Below are positions 50,661-60,219 of a stretch of 64,000 bases of DNA, in pieces. The notes under the pieces are model-generated. The model saw only the letters and a list, made by a program, of their open reading frames with translations. It did no database searches and was not told the DNA's origin. Position numbers and translations under genes: made by a program. Source of the DNA: a bacterium (lineage in GTDB: Bacteria; Pseudomonadota; Alphaproteobacteria; Sphingomonadales; Sphingomonadaceae); assembly GCA_030824575.1 (NCBI GenBank), contig JAVBXL010000223.1, forward strand, positions 62,001 through 126,000, read 5' to 3'. How positions within the stretch are numbered: position 1 is the stretch's first letter; every line of letters starts with the position of its first letter.

Positions 50661-50912
50661 ATGCATTTCGACGATCAGCTCCAGCGCTATTTCGGGACGA
50701 CCGAGATCGACAGCCTGCCCCCATCTGCGGTGGAGGCGGGGATCGAGCGGATGCGCGTCGATCTGGGGCTGGAACAGGATCGCGGTCGGCGGTTCGCGCT
50801 GTGGTCGCTGCTGTTCCTGCTCGGCGATGCCCCCGACCTGGACGTGGCGTTCAAGGATGCGGCGGACCGGGATGCGGCGCGCACCTTCATGGAATTGACC
50901 GAACAGGGCTGA
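50661..50912 (+). CDS. Small conserved hypothetical protein
   Basis: An 83-residue soluble, mostly helical protein (MHFDDQLQRYFGTTEIDSLPPSAVEAGIERMRVDLGLEQDRGRRFALWSLLFLLGDAPDLDVAFKDAADRDAARTFMELTEQG). From memory similar short proteins are widespread in sphingomonads with no assigned function. It lies 27 bp after the PilZ gene and is probably co-transcribed. Confidence 0.7.
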   Translation: MHFDDQLQRYFGTTEIDSLPPSAVEAGIERMRVDLGLEQDRGRRFALWSLLFLLGDAPDLDVAFKDAADRDAARTFMELTEQG

Positions 50913-51018
50913 CCTTGCTCGCCTCATAGGTCGATGAGTTTTGATGAAGCGCGCGCTGTCCCCTTTCCTTCCGCCTTCCGCCGGGTAAGACGCCACCGTT
51001 CAGTTTCGAGAGGATCGC

Positions 51019-52068
51019 ATGGAGTATCGCACGCTTGGCCGCACGGACCTGAAGGTCAGCCTGATCTGCCTGGGCACCATGACCTGGGGGTCGCAAAATA
51101 GCGAAGCGGAGGCGCATGCCCAGCTGGATTATGCGATCGGGCAGGGCGTGAATTTCATCGATACGGCTGAAGCCTATCCGGTGACGCCGGTCAGCGCCGA
51201 CACGCAATTTCTGACCGAAACCTATATCGGCAACTGGATCGCCGGGCGCGGCAGGCGCAATGACATCATCCTGGCGACCAAGGTGGCGGGGCCGTCGCGC
51301 GACCCGATCCGCACATTTCGCGGCGGCGACAACCGGCTGGATCGCCGGAACATCCATCAGGCGGTCGATGACAGTTTGAGGCGGTTGCGGACCGACTATA
51401 TCGATCTCTATCAGGTGCATTGGCCCGACCGGCCGGTGCCGTCCTTTGGCTCGCGCGGCCTCACCTCGCTGGCCGACGGTCCCGACACGGTGTCGATCGA
51501 GGAGACGCTGGAGGCGCTGGCCGAACTGGTCCAGGCCGGCAAGATCCGTCATGTCGGTGTATCGAACGAAACGCCCTGGGGGCTGGGCGAATATCTGCGG
51601 CTGGCGCGCGATCGGGGGTTGCCGCGGGTGGCTTCCATCCAGAACGCCTACAGCTTGCTCAATCGCATCTTCGAGATCGGCTTGGCGGAATATGCGCTGC
51701 GTGAGGATGTGGGGCTGCTCGCCTATTCGCCGCTGGCGGGCGGCAACCTGACCGGCAAATATCTGGGCGGTGTCATTCCGCCGGGTTCACGCCGCGACGT
51801 GTCGCGCCAGTTCGTGCGCTACGACCTGCCCAACCAGCCGCTCGCCAGCGCGCGCTATGTAGCGATCGCTCATGCCTTTGGACTGGACCCGGCGCAGCTG
51901 GCCTTGGCGTTCGTCAATGCTCAGCCTTTCGTGACCGCGACGATCATCGGCGCAACCAGCCTGGATCAGCTAAAGGCGGACATAGCGAGCGTGGACATCA
52001 CTTTGTCCGCAGAACAGCTGGCGGCGATAGAGGCGGTGCATCGCGCCATACCCGATCCCTGCCCCTGA
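51019..52068 (+). CDS. Aldo/keto reductase (Tas-like)
   Basis: A 349-residue TIM-barrel NADPH-dependent oxidoreductase. The catalytic set is visible: Asp and Tyr in FIDTAEAYP, Lys in LATKVAG, His in LYQVHWPD. Length and MEYRTLGRTDLKVSLICLGTMTWGSQNSEAEAHAQLDYA resemble Tas-type reductases. GAGAGGA lies upstream of the ATG. Substrate unknown. Confidence 0.93.
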   Translation: MEYRTLGRTDLKVSLICLGTMTWGSQNSEAEAHAQLDYAIGQGVNFIDTAEAYPVTPVSADTQFLTETYIGNWIAGRGRRNDIILATKVAGPSRDPIRTFRGGDNRLDRRNIHQAVDDSLRRLRTDYIDLYQVHWPDRPVPSFGSRGLTSLADGPDTVSIEETLEALAELVQAGKIRHVGVSNETPWGLGEYLRLARDRGLPRVASIQNAYSLLNRIFEIGLAEYALREDVGLLAYSPLAGGNLTGKYLGGVIPPGSRRDVSRQFVRYDLPNQPLASARYVAIAHAFGLDPAQLALAFVNAQPFVTATIIGATSLDQLKADIASVDITLSAEQLAAIEAVHRAIPDPCP

Positions 52069-52081
52069 CGGAAAGCGCCCA

Positions 52082-52372
52082 TCAGGCGGCGCGGGGTGAA
52101 TGGGATTGATGGTCCGAAAGGATGGGCATGTCCACCATCACGGCGATATCCTGCCACCAGTCGTCGACGCCAGGACTAAGGATCGCCAGACTGCCATGGC
52201 GGGGCCGCGCATGCCAGGTGGATGCGATGCGCAGGTAGCGCCATTGCGGATCGCAGTTGATGGGGATGTTGCGAAAGCGGCTCTGCACGCCGGTCGTTAC
52301 GGGATCGATGGGGCGTAATTCGCTGGGCACTTCACGCCAGCTGCCATCGGGGAATCGCACAGAAATCGCCAT
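52082..52372 (-). CDS. Hypothetical protein
   Basis: A 96-residue soluble protein of unknown function (ISVRFPDGSWREVPSELRPIDPVTTGVQSRF..., DDWWQDIAVMVDMPIL). ATG 52372 is preferred to the adjacent GTG because GGAGG lies 6-7 bp upstream. It is convergent with the aldo/keto reductase and divergent from the siderophore receptor. Confidence 0.6.
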   Translation of the reverse strand: MAISVRFPDGSWREVPSELRPIDPVTTGVQSRFRNIPINCDPQWRYLRIASTWHARPRHGSLAILSPGVDDWWQDIAVMVDMPILSDHQSHSPRAA

Positions 52373-52488
52373 CACATGCCTCCATCCCCGCCGTCACTCT
52401 TCTATAAACGCGCTTCAAGCCTTTGAGTTCATTGCAGCTTATCGCAAAACCGTTGGCCGCGCATATGCGGTAAAACGGCCACATAAAA

Positions 52489-52548
52489 TGCGATTTCGTC
52501 GCAATATCATCCCAAGCAATTGCGAATATGTCGCATTATCGTTATTGG
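52489..52548 (+). promoter_or_regulatory. Two Fur-like palindromes and promoter of the siderophore receptor
   Basis: TGCGA-N5-TCGCA occurs twice (52489-52503 and 52521-52535), with centres 32 bp apart. The second resembles alphaproteobacterial Fur sites (TGCGAATATGTCGCA) and overlaps a possible -35 TTGCGA (52520-52525), spaced 17 bp from TATTGG (52543-52548). Iron repression is the likely purpose. Confidence 0.55.
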
Positions 52549-52579
52549 CCCCTTCGATGAATCGAAAAGGGGTTGAAGA

Positions 52580-54646
52580 ATGAAAGTAAAATGGATCGCG
52601 CTTGGCGGCGCTGCGGCAATGGCGCTATGTCATCCGGCCGTTCACGCGGCAGAAGACGCCGTGGCGGCGGATGCGGAACAGGCGCAGGACAGCATCATCG
52701 TCACAGCCGCCACCACCGGATCAAAGACCGATACGGCGCTGGTCGAACTGCCCCAGCCGATCAAGGTCATTACCTCGGAACAATATCTGTCGCAGGGCGC
52801 GATCAGCATTTCCGACACGGTCAAATATGCCGCCGGCGTGCTGGCCAACCCCTATGGCCGCGACACCCGCGTCGATGGTTTCAACGTGCGCGGTCTGGAC
52901 GCATTGCAGTTCCGCGACGGTATGCGCGACATCTTCAGCTATTATGCCAGCATCACGTCGGACCCCTATAATTTCTCGCGCGTGGAAATCCTGCGCGGTC
53001 CGGCTTCCGTGCTGTTCGGCCAGGGGTCGATCGGCGGCCTGGTCAACCTCGTGTCCAAGACGCCCGAATTCCGCACCGGCGGCGAGGTGAACCTCGTTTA
53101 CGGCAGCTATGACCGCAAGGAGGTCATGGGCGACGTCAATGTCGCGCTGGCCGATAATATGGCGGTGCGTTTCGTGGGCCGTGCTCGCGACGCGGACACC
53201 TATGTCGATCATGTGCCCGATGATCGCGTGATGTTCGCGCCGTCGATCCGCTGGCAACCCACGCCCGATACCGACATCGTGCTGACCGGCCTCTATCAGG
53301 AGGATGATACGGGATCGACATCTCAATTCCTGCCGATCATTGGTACTTTCCGCCCCAATACCGCCTATCCGCAGGGCAAGCTGGATCAATATGCGTTCGT
53401 CGGCAAGCCTGGCTGGGACCGCTATAATGGTCGCTCGCTGCAAGGCGGCGGCTCCATCACCCACGCCTTCTCCGACGCTATCAAGATCAATCTGAAGGCG
53501 CGCTACATCGACAGCGACCTTGAATATAAAACCCATTATGCCAACAGCTACGCCAATCCCCAAAATCCGTTCGAAGCGGACGGACGCACCATCGGCCTTT
53601 ATGCCGACGCCAGCGATGCGAAGATGAACGTCTTCTCGACCGACAATAATCTTCAGTTCACGTTCAATACCGGCTCTAATATCGAGCATAAGCTGTTGGT
53701 CGGCATCGACTATAGCTGGAACAAAGTCGGCAAGCGCACTGCCAGCGGTTACGATATCATCGACCTTTACGATATCGATACCGACGCGCTACCCACCTAT
53801 GATCCTGTCGGCCCCTATATCTATGAATCGCAGAAGCAACTTGGCGTGTACGTCCAGGACCAGATCCGCCTGTACGACCGCGTCTCGGTCGTGCTGGGCG
53901 CACGCCGCGACCGCGTGACCGGCTCTTCGGGCCAGAAGGACAATGCCACCACCTTCCGCGCCGGCATCATCGGCGAGATCGGCGCAGGCATCTCGCCCTT
54001 CTTCAGCTATACCGAAAGCTTCCTGCCGGTCGCGGGTAACCTCCAGCTGCCCGGCGGTATTCCCGGCGCTCCCTATCGCCCGCAGACCGGCACGCAATAT
54101 GAGGCGGGCGTGAAGTGGCAGCCGGACGTCAACACCCTGATCACGGCCACGGTGTTCAAGATCAAGGAACGCAACCGCGTCCTCTACGGCGCCAACAATT
54201 CCACGACCCAGTCGGGCGTGTTGGACACCAAGGGGTTCGAGATCGAGGCCAGCCGCACCCTGCCGGGCAATTTCGAGCTACTGGCCAATTATGGCTATGC
54301 CAAGCTCAAGTCGGAAGTGAACACCAGCCTAGACTATATGCCGCGCCATACGGCGTCCTTCTGGACCACAAAGACCTTCGGTCTGGTGGACGAGGCCCAG
54401 CTGCGCCTGGGCGGCGGCGTCGTCTACAGCGGCAAGAGCGTGTCGACCAGCGCCATCTGGTCTATCGTCACCCCGGCCCGCACCACGGTCGATGCGCTGG
54501 CGGAGATCAACTGGAATAGCTGGCGCTTTGCGCTGAACGCGACCAACCTGCTCAACAACGAATATTATGCGTCCTGCCTGGCGCGGGGCGACTGTTTCGT
54601 CGGCGCGCCGCGCAACGTGATGGGTACGGTCGGTTTCCGGTTCTGA
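52580..54646 (+). CDS. TonB-dependent siderophore receptor
   Basis: A 688-residue outer-membrane receptor (FhuA/FpvA-like family). A signal peptide (ALGGAAAMALCHPAVHAAED) is followed by a plug domain (about 40-155: LPQPIKVITSEQYLSQGAISISDTVKYAAGV..., DGFNVRGLDALQFRDGMRD..., VEILRGPASVLFGQGSIGGLVNLVSK) and a 22-strand barrel ending NVMGTVGFRF. The substrate is probably a ferric siderophore, though none is identified. It would be driven by TonB-ExbB-ExbD at 12.5 kb. A DUF4198 gene follows 22 bp later. Confidence 0.93.
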   Translation: MKVKWIALGGAAAMALCHPAVHAAEDAVAADAEQAQDSIIVTAATTGSKTDTALVELPQPIKVITSEQYLSQGAISISDTVKYAAGVLANPYGRDTRVDGFNVRGLDALQFRDGMRDIFSYYASITSDPYNFSRVEILRGPASVLFGQGSIGGLVNLVSKTPEFRTGGEVNLVYGSYDRKEVMGDVNVALADNMAVRFVGRARDADTYVDHVPDDRVMFAPSIRWQPTPDTDIVLTGLYQEDDTGSTSQFLPIIGTFRPNTAYPQGKLDQYAFVGKPGWDRYNGRSLQGGGSITHAFSDAIKINLKARYIDSDLEYKTHYANSYANPQNPFEADGRTIGLYADASDAKMNVFSTDNNLQFTFNTGSNIEHKLLVGIDYSWNKVGKRTASGYDIIDLYDIDTDALPTYDPVGPYIYESQKQLGVYVQDQIRLYDRVSVVLGARRDRVTGSSGQKDNATTFRAGIIGEIGAGISPFFSYTESFLPVAGNLQLPGGIPGAPYRPQTGTQYEAGVKWQPDVNTLITATVFKIKERNRVLYGANNSTTQSGVLDTKGFEIEASRTLPGNFELLANYGYAKLKSEVNTSLDYMPRHTASFWTTKTFGLVDEAQLRLGGGVVYSGKSVSTSAIWSIVTPARTTVDALAEINWNSWRFALNATNLLNNEYYASCLARGDCFVGAPRNVMGTVGFRF

Positions 54647-54668
54647 CGATCATAAGAGGAGAGCGAGC

Positions 54669-55301
54669 ATGAAGAGAGTATCCATGGCCCTGTTGGCGCT
54701 GGTGGCCCTGTCGTCCACGGCGCAGGCGCATGAGGTGTGGGTGGAGCGTGACGGCACCGGGCCGGCGCGCATCTATCTGGGCGAACCGGGCGATGCGATG
54801 CCGGAGGGTGGCGACCCTGAGTTCGAGAAGCTTAAAAGCCCCAAGCTGGTGCCGGGATCGAGCGCCGCGCAGGTCCGCAAGACCGGCTATATCGAGGTCG
54901 CCGCGCCCGCCGGAGACGTGCGCGTCATCGACGACAGCGTTTTCGCGCCCTGGGGCGAAGAGGGCAAGAAGGAGGGCGTGATCTATTATGCCCGCGCCGG
55001 CCGCGCGGAAGTCAAGGCGGGGCTGCCGCTGGAGATCGTGCCCACCGCCGCCAACGCCGATAGCTTCACGCTGGTTCGCGACGGCAAGCCGGTGCCCGCC
55101 ACCAAGCTGACCGTCATTTCGCCCGACAAATGGACCAAGGCGTTCACGACCGATGCGCAGGGCCGCGTCACGCTGCCGATCAAGGACAAAGGCCGCTATA
55201 TCCTGAGCGCGACGCAGGAGGAAAAGGGCGATCTTAGCCTTGCCGGGCAGAAGGTTGCGACCCTCTACCACATGGCGACGCTGACCTTCTTGAACGATTG
55301 A
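54669..55301 (+). CDS. DUF4198 periplasmic protein
   Basis: A 210-residue exported protein. The signal peptide MKRVSMALLALVALSSTAQA leaves a mature HEVWVE N-terminus, a His that is typical of DUF4198 and could bind metal. The C-terminal half looks like an Ig/carboxypeptidase-regulatory-like fold (FTTDAQGRVTLPIKDKGRYILSATQEE). Such proteins often accompany TonB receptors for metals. It is in the same transcript as the siderophore receptor gene. Confidence 0.87.
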   Translation: MKRVSMALLALVALSSTAQAHEVWVERDGTGPARIYLGEPGDAMPEGGDPEFEKLKSPKLVPGSSAAQVRKTGYIEVAAPAGDVRVIDDSVFAPWGEEGKKEGVIYYARAGRAEVKAGLPLEIVPTAANADSFTLVRDGKPVPATKLTVISPDKWTKAFTTDAQGRVTLPIKDKGRYILSATQEEKGDLSLAGQKVATLYHMATLTFLND

Positions 55302-55311
55302 ACAACAATGT

Positions 55312-55363
55312 GACGGTGCGTGTCATGGATATGACATGGCACCGTCGCGCAATCCACATTGCG
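55312..55363. promoter_or_regulatory. Hairpin and dyads upstream of the second TonB receptor gene
   Basis: GACGGTGC (55312-55319) pairs with GCACCGTC (55339-55346), enclosing TGTCAT-GGAT-ATGACA (55321-55336), and may terminate the receptor-DUF4198 transcript. Directly after it CGCAAT-CCAC-ATTGCG (55348-55363) forms another dyad in the promoter zone of the next gene. Confidence 0.5.
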
Positions 55364-55423
55364 GTGCAACATGACGCGGATAGGCCGCCCCCGAATTAAG
55401 GTCCAAAGGGGGATTATCCGACC

Positions 55424-57742
55424 ATGCGTATCACCACCGCTCTGCTGATGGCGTCGACCGCCATCATCGCCCAATCCGCCTATGCCCAGGATGTTGCGCC
55501 CGCCGCCGATGCCGCCGCCGTCGATGGCGCTGACATCATCGTGTTTGGCCGCGGCGAAACCCGCCAGGTGCAGGAAATCAAGGCGCGCGACATCGTCGTG
55601 CTGACGCCGGGCACCAATCCACTCAAAGCCATCGAAAAGCTGCCCAGCGTTAATTTCCAGTCCGCCGACCCGTTTGGCAATTATGAATGGTCGCAGCGCC
55701 TCTCAATCCGCAGCTTCGATCAGACCCGGCTCGGCTTCACGCTCGACGGCATCCCGCTGGGCGACATGAACTATGGCAATCATAATGGCCTGCATGTCAC
55801 CCGCGCGATCAGCAGCGAGAATATCGGCAGCGTGCGCGTCAGCCAGGGTGCCGGTTCGCTCGGCACCCAGGCGACCGGCAATCTGGGCGGCACGGTCGAA
55901 ACCTTCTCGATGGACCCGACCGGTGAATTCGGCGCGCAGGGCAATTTGACCTATGGCAGCGACGACACCTGGCGCGCCTTCGGCCGCGTCAACCTGGGCA
56001 GCGCAGACGGCATCCGCGGCTATGTGTCCTACGGCTATGGCTCTACCGACAAATATAAGGGCGAGGGCGTTCAGGACCAGCATATGGGCAACGCCAAGGT
56101 CGTGATCCCGGTCGGCGACGCCAAGATCGACGGCTGGCTCAGCTATTCCGACCGCCGCGAGCAGGATTATCAGGATATGTCGATGGGCATGATCCGTCGC
56201 CTGGGCTGGGACTGGGACAACACCTACCCCGACTATGCCCGCGCGATCGATTATGCCGACCGCCTGAACGATGTTGATCTGGTCAGCAACAGCGGCGGGT
56301 CGCCCTTCCCTGATGGCCTTTACGACTATAGCGGCGCGACCGTCGCTACCGGCCAGACCTATCCGGGGAATGTCACCAGCGCCGACGACGCCTATTATGA
56401 CGCGGCTGGCCTGCGCAAGGACTGGCTGGGCGCGGTCGGCCTGACCACGCCGCTGGGCGACAGCGCGACCTTCAAAATTAAGGGCTATTACCACAATAAC
56501 AGCGGCATGGGCCTGTGGGCCACCCCCTATACTCGCAGCCCCAACGGCGTGCCGATGTCGGTGCGCACCACCGAATATGACATGGACCGGATCGGCGTGT
56601 TCGGCAGCGTCGACTATACGCTTGGCATCCAGAACCTCAGCGTCGGCGCTTGGTATGAGAATAACCAGTTCCATCAGGCCCGCCGCTTCTATGCCTTCGG
56701 CAGCCGGACCGCGCCGGGCCTGTCGTTCCGCGACTATCCCAAAAACCCCTTCTTCACCCAGTGGGAATTCGATTTCACCACCGACACCTTCCAATATCAT
56801 GTCCAGGACAAGATTGACCTCGGCATGGTGACGATCAACCTGGGGTGGAAGGGCTTCAAGGTCACGAACAAGGCCGAAGCGATCGTCGCATCAACCTTCC
56901 CCGAAGGAAAGATCAAGGCGGAGGACTGGTTCCAGCCTCATGCCGGGTTCGCGGTGGAACTCAGCCCGGAAGCGGAAATCTTCGGCGGCTTCACGCAGGT
57001 CACCCGCGCCTTCGCGTCGGCCACCACCACCGGGCCCTTCTCGACCAACCAAGTCGGTTTCAATGCGATCAAGGATGATCTGAAGCCCGAAACGTCCGAC
57101 ACGTTCGAACTGGGCCTGCGCTACAACACGCCAGTCTTCAACGGCACGCTGGGCGCCTATCTGGTCAACTTCAAGAACCGCCTGCTTGCGGTGCAGGTGG
57201 GCAGCCCGATCGAGGGTCTGGCTTCTGCGCTCCAGAATGTCGGCGGCGTGCGCGCGGTCGGGGTCGAGGCGGCGGGCGACCTGCGCCTTGGCCATGGCTT
57301 TGGCGTCTATGCCAGTTACAGCTACACCGACGCGACCTATCGCGACAATGTGTTCAGTAGTGTCGCAAACGCGGATGGCACATTCCCGCTGGTCGCCCCG
57401 ATCAAGGGCAAGACCGTGGTCGACAGCCCCAAACATATGCTGCGCGGGGAGGTTAATTACGATCAGGGTCCGGTCTTCGGCCGGATCGGCGTCAACTATA
57501 TGTCGCGCCGCTATTACAGCTACACCAACGACGCCTCGGTCCCCAGCCGCGTCATCGTGGACGCCTCGCTCGGCTATCGCTTCACCGACAAGATCGAGTT
57601 GCAGCTCAATGCGACCAACCTGTTCGACAAGAAATATGTCGGCACGATCGGGTCGGGCGGCTTTGTGAACAGCGGCGACGCACAGACATTGCTGGTCGGC
57701 GCGCCGCAGCAATTCTTCATCACTGCCAAGGCCGGGTTCTAA
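55424..57742 (+). CDS. TonB-dependent receptor
   Basis: A 772-residue outer-membrane receptor. The signal peptide is ALLMASTAIIAQSAYAQD. The plug domain includes LKAIEKLPSVNFQSADPFGNYEWSQRLSIRSFDQTRLGFTLDGIPLGDMNYGNHNGLHVTRAI and IGSVRVSQGAGSLGTQATGNLGGTVE, followed by a large beta barrel ending FFITAKAGF. The substrate is unknown; the coupled phosphodiesterase gene 4 bp downstream suggests a phosphorylated or nucleotide-like compound. Confidence 0.93.
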   Translation: MRITTALLMASTAIIAQSAYAQDVAPAADAAAVDGADIIVFGRGETRQVQEIKARDIVVLTPGTNPLKAIEKLPSVNFQSADPFGNYEWSQRLSIRSFDQTRLGFTLDGIPLGDMNYGNHNGLHVTRAISSENIGSVRVSQGAGSLGTQATGNLGGTVETFSMDPTGEFGAQGNLTYGSDDTWRAFGRVNLGSADGIRGYVSYGYGSTDKYKGEGVQDQHMGNAKVVIPVGDAKIDGWLSYSDRREQDYQDMSMGMIRRLGWDWDNTYPDYARAIDYADRLNDVDLVSNSGGSPFPDGLYDYSGATVATGQTYPGNVTSADDAYYDAAGLRKDWLGAVGLTTPLGDSATFKIKGYYHNNSGMGLWATPYTRSPNGVPMSVRTTEYDMDRIGVFGSVDYTLGIQNLSVGAWYENNQFHQARRFYAFGSRTAPGLSFRDYPKNPFFTQWEFDFTTDTFQYHVQDKIDLGMVTINLGWKGFKVTNKAEAIVASTFPEGKIKAEDWFQPHAGFAVELSPEAEIFGGFTQVTRAFASATTTGPFSTNQVGFNAIKDDLKPETSDTFELGLRYNTPVFNGTLGAYLVNFKNRLLAVQVGSPIEGLASALQNVGGVRAVGVEAAGDLRLGHGFGVYASYSYTDATYRDNVFSSVANADGTFPLVAPIKGKTVVDSPKHMLRGEVNYDQGPVFGRIGVNYMSRRYYSYTNDASVPSRVIVDASLGYRFTDKIELQLNATNLFDKKYVGTIGSGGFVNSGDAQTLLVGAPQQFFITAKAGF

Positions 57743-57746
57743 CATC

Positions 57747-59087
57747 ATGAAGAAGGCCGCGCTTTTCCCGCTCCTCCTCGCCGCTTTCGTTCCGACGGCA
57801 GCGCTGGCGGAGCCGCTGCTCCTCATCTCGATCGACGGGCTGCGGCCCGGCGACGTGTTGGAGGCGGACAAGCGCGGCCTTTCACTGCCCAATCTGCGCC
57901 GCTTCCTGACGCAGGGCGCCCATGCGTCGGGCGTCACCGGCGTCGCGCCGACATTGACCTATCCCAGCCACACGACCCTGATGACCGGGGTGTCGCCCGC
58001 GACACATGGCATCGTCGCCAATAACAGTTTCGATCCGACCGGCATCAACCAGGGCGGCTGGTATTGGTATGCCCAGGATATCAAGGTGCCGACTTTGTGG
58101 GAGGCGGCCACGAAGGCGGGGCTTTCGACGGGCAATGTCCATTGGCCCGTCAGCGTCGCGGCCAAGGGCGTGACCTGGAACCTGCCGCAAATCTGGCGCA
58201 CCGGCCATGCCGATGATGCAAAGCTGCTGGATGCGCTGGCCACGGTGGGGCTGAAGGCCGAACTGGAAGCGAAAGTCGGCCAGCCCTATGCGATGGGGAT
58301 CGACGAGAGCCTGCCCGGCGACCAGTCGCGCGGTCGGTTCGCTACCGCGCTGATCGCCGCGCATCAGCCGCAATTCCTGACCGTCTATCTGACCGCGCTG
58401 GACCATGAACAACATGCGATGGGACCGGACACGCCGCAGGCCAGGGCCGTGCTGGAAAGGATCGACGCCATCGTCGGCGATCTGGTCGCTGCCGAGCGCA
58501 AGGCGCATCCCGACGCGGCGATCGCGCTGGTCAGCGATCATGGGTTCGAAGCGACCCAGACCGGCCTCAACCTCTTCCGCGCCTTCATCGACGAAGGGCT
58601 CATCACGCTGGACAAGGACGGCAAGGTCGCGTCCTGGCAGGCGATGCCCTGGATAGCGGGCGGGTCGGCCGCGATCATGCTGGCGCGCCCGGATGACGCC
58701 GCCATCGCCGATCGGACGAAGACGCTGCTCGACCGACTCGCCGCCAATCCGGCCAACGGCATTGCGTCGGTGCTGGACAAGGCGGCGATCGCCAAAACCG
58801 GCGGCAATCCGCAGGCGTCTTATTATGTCAATCTGAAGCCCGGCTTCGTCACCGACATCTTCCGCGGCGCGAGCGCGCCCCTGATCGCGCGCACGCCGGT
58901 CAAGGGGATGCACGGCTATCTGCCCGGTCCCGCCCATCTGGATGCGACTTTCATGGTGATGGGCAAGGGGATCGCCGCGGGCAAGGACCTGGGCCGGATC
59001 GACATGCGCGCCATCGCGCCGACGCTGGCGACGATCATGGGCGGGACGCTGCCCGACGGGCAAGCGCTGCCGATCGACCTGCGGTAA
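57747..59087 (+). CDS. Nucleotide pyrophosphatase/phosphodiesterase (NPP-type, alkaline phosphatase superfamily)
   Basis: A 446-residue exported metal phosphodiesterase. The signal peptide is FPLLLAAFVPTAALA. Metal and catalytic motifs are ISIDGLRPGD, the Thr nucleophile in APTLTYPSHTTLMTG, YLTALDHEQHAMGPDT and VSDHGFEA. Relatives cleave nucleotide-like phosphodiester bonds. It starts 4 bp after the second TonB receptor gene, implying joint scavenging of an organophosphate in the periplasm (inference). Confidence 0.91.
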   Translation: MKKAALFPLLLAAFVPTAALAEPLLLISIDGLRPGDVLEADKRGLSLPNLRRFLTQGAHASGVTGVAPTLTYPSHTTLMTGVSPATHGIVANNSFDPTGINQGGWYWYAQDIKVPTLWEAATKAGLSTGNVHWPVSVAAKGVTWNLPQIWRTGHADDAKLLDALATVGLKAELEAKVGQPYAMGIDESLPGDQSRGRFATALIAAHQPQFLTVYLTALDHEQHAMGPDTPQARAVLERIDAIVGDLVAAERKAHPDAAIALVSDHGFEATQTGLNLFRAFIDEGLITLDKDGKVASWQAMPWIAGGSAAIMLARPDDAAIADRTKTLLDRLAANPANGIASVLDKAAIAKTGGNPQASYYVNLKPGFVTDIFRGASAPLIARTPVKGMHGYLPGPAHLDATFMVMGKGIAAGKDLGRIDMRAIAPTLATIMGGTLPDGQALPIDLR

Positions 59088-59187
59088 CAAATCTGCGCAC
59101 AAAACGTCACCGGACTGACCGATGGCCTTCATGCCGTTGCAACCGCGCCGTAAGCGGCGCGTCACTTGCCCGCTGTAATCTGGCACC

Positions 59188-60219
59188 ATGACAGCGACAC
59201 ATCCCCGCCAGATCCGCATCCCGGCTGCCGACAAGGCGCGGTTGCATATCCTCTTCCTCGCCAAGCACGCCCGCGCCGGCGGCCGGCCTGATGCGCAGGA
59301 TGGCAATCATGCCGTCTATCATCATGAAATGCGCACGACGCTGGAGGCGATCGGCCTGCATATCGATGTCGCCGACGGCTATGACGCGCTGTTCGATCGG
59401 CCCGACGCCGATTTCGTCGTCACCCTGCTCAACCGCGGCGGTTTTCAGAATAGCGAAATGCTGGCCCCGCTGCTGCTCAGCCGCCGCGCCGTCCCCTATC
59501 TGGGCGCCAGCCCGATCGTGCGCGGCCTGTCCGACGACAAATATCTCAGCAAACTGATCGCGCGGACGCGCGGCGTGCCGACGATGCGGGCGCAACTGTT
59601 CCGCCGTGGCGGCCTGTTCGATGCCCCCGCCTTCCACGCCGACCGGCTGGTGGTGAAGCCCAATGCCTCGTCCGCCTCCTGGGGCGTCAAGATGGTCGAT
59701 AGCTGGGCGGATGCCCATGCCCATGCGGACAGCCTGTTCGCGCTCGGCCATGACGTGCTGGTCGAAGAATGGGCACCGCTGCTGGACGTCGCGGTGCCGG
59801 TGATCGGCGGCGGTGGGGGCCAACCCTGGATCTTGCCGCCCATGATGTATGTCCCCGCCGATCCGCATCGCGAACGCAGCTATGAGGAGAAGCGCGGCCT
59901 GATCGGCGCCGGCGACGACCCGCTGATCCTGGTCGAGGATGCCGATCTGCGCGCCCGACTGGAGGCGATGACCGCCGCGCTGTTGCCCGAACTCTGGCCG
60001 TTCGATTATGGCCGCTTCGAATTTCGCTATGATCCCGCCAGCGGGCAGCTGCTGTTCATGGAAGTGAACCTGTCCTGCAACCTGTGGTCGAAGAAGACGA
60101 TCGCCCGCTCCGCCGCCTCGATCGGCCTCGATCATGCGGCGCTGGTCGAAACGATCGTCGGCCATAGCCTGGCGCGGCAGGGGTTGCTGAGCGACGCGAT
60201 CGTGCGGGTGGCGGCATGA
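59188..60219 (+). CDS. ATP-grasp enzyme, D-Ala-D-Ala ligase-like
   Basis: A 343-residue cytoplasmic ATP-grasp protein, first gene of a four-gene operon. The nucleotide-binding Lys is in LVVKPNASSASWGV, and the magnesium ligands in RFEFRYD and LLFMEVNLSCNLWSKK. ASPIVRGLSDDKYLSKLIARTRGVPTM matches the ligase pattern around the N-terminal/central junction. It would join a carboxylate to an amine; the substrates are unknown and a normal ddl role is doubtful away from mur/fts genes. The stop overlaps the next start (ATGA). Confidence 0.83.
   Translation: MTATHPRQIRIPAADKARLHILFLAKHARAGGRPDAQDGNHAVYHHEMRTTLEAIGLHIDVADGYDALFDRPDADFVVTLLNRGGFQNSEMLAPLLLSRRAVPYLGASPIVRGLSDDKYLSKLIARTRGVPTMRAQLFRRGGLFDAPAFHADRLVVKPNASSASWGVKMVDSWADAHAHADSLFALGHDVLVEEWAPLLDVAVPVIGGGGGQPWILPPMMYVPADPHRERSYEEKRGLIGAGDDPLILVEDADLRARLEAMTAALLPELWPFDYGRFEFRYDPASGQLLFMEVNLSCNLWSKKTIARSAASIGLDHAALVETIVGHSLARQGLLSDAIVRVAA

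Noticed and set aside
55321-55336. Pho box before the second TonB receptor
   Set aside because: TGTCAT-GGAT-ATGACA is an inverted repeat, while Pho boxes are direct repeats of CTGTCAT; it also lies inside a larger hairpin.
57882-59306. A 474-aa minus strand frame antisense to the phosphodiesterase gene
   Set aside because: The + strand frame has the signal peptide and all metal motifs of the NPP family.
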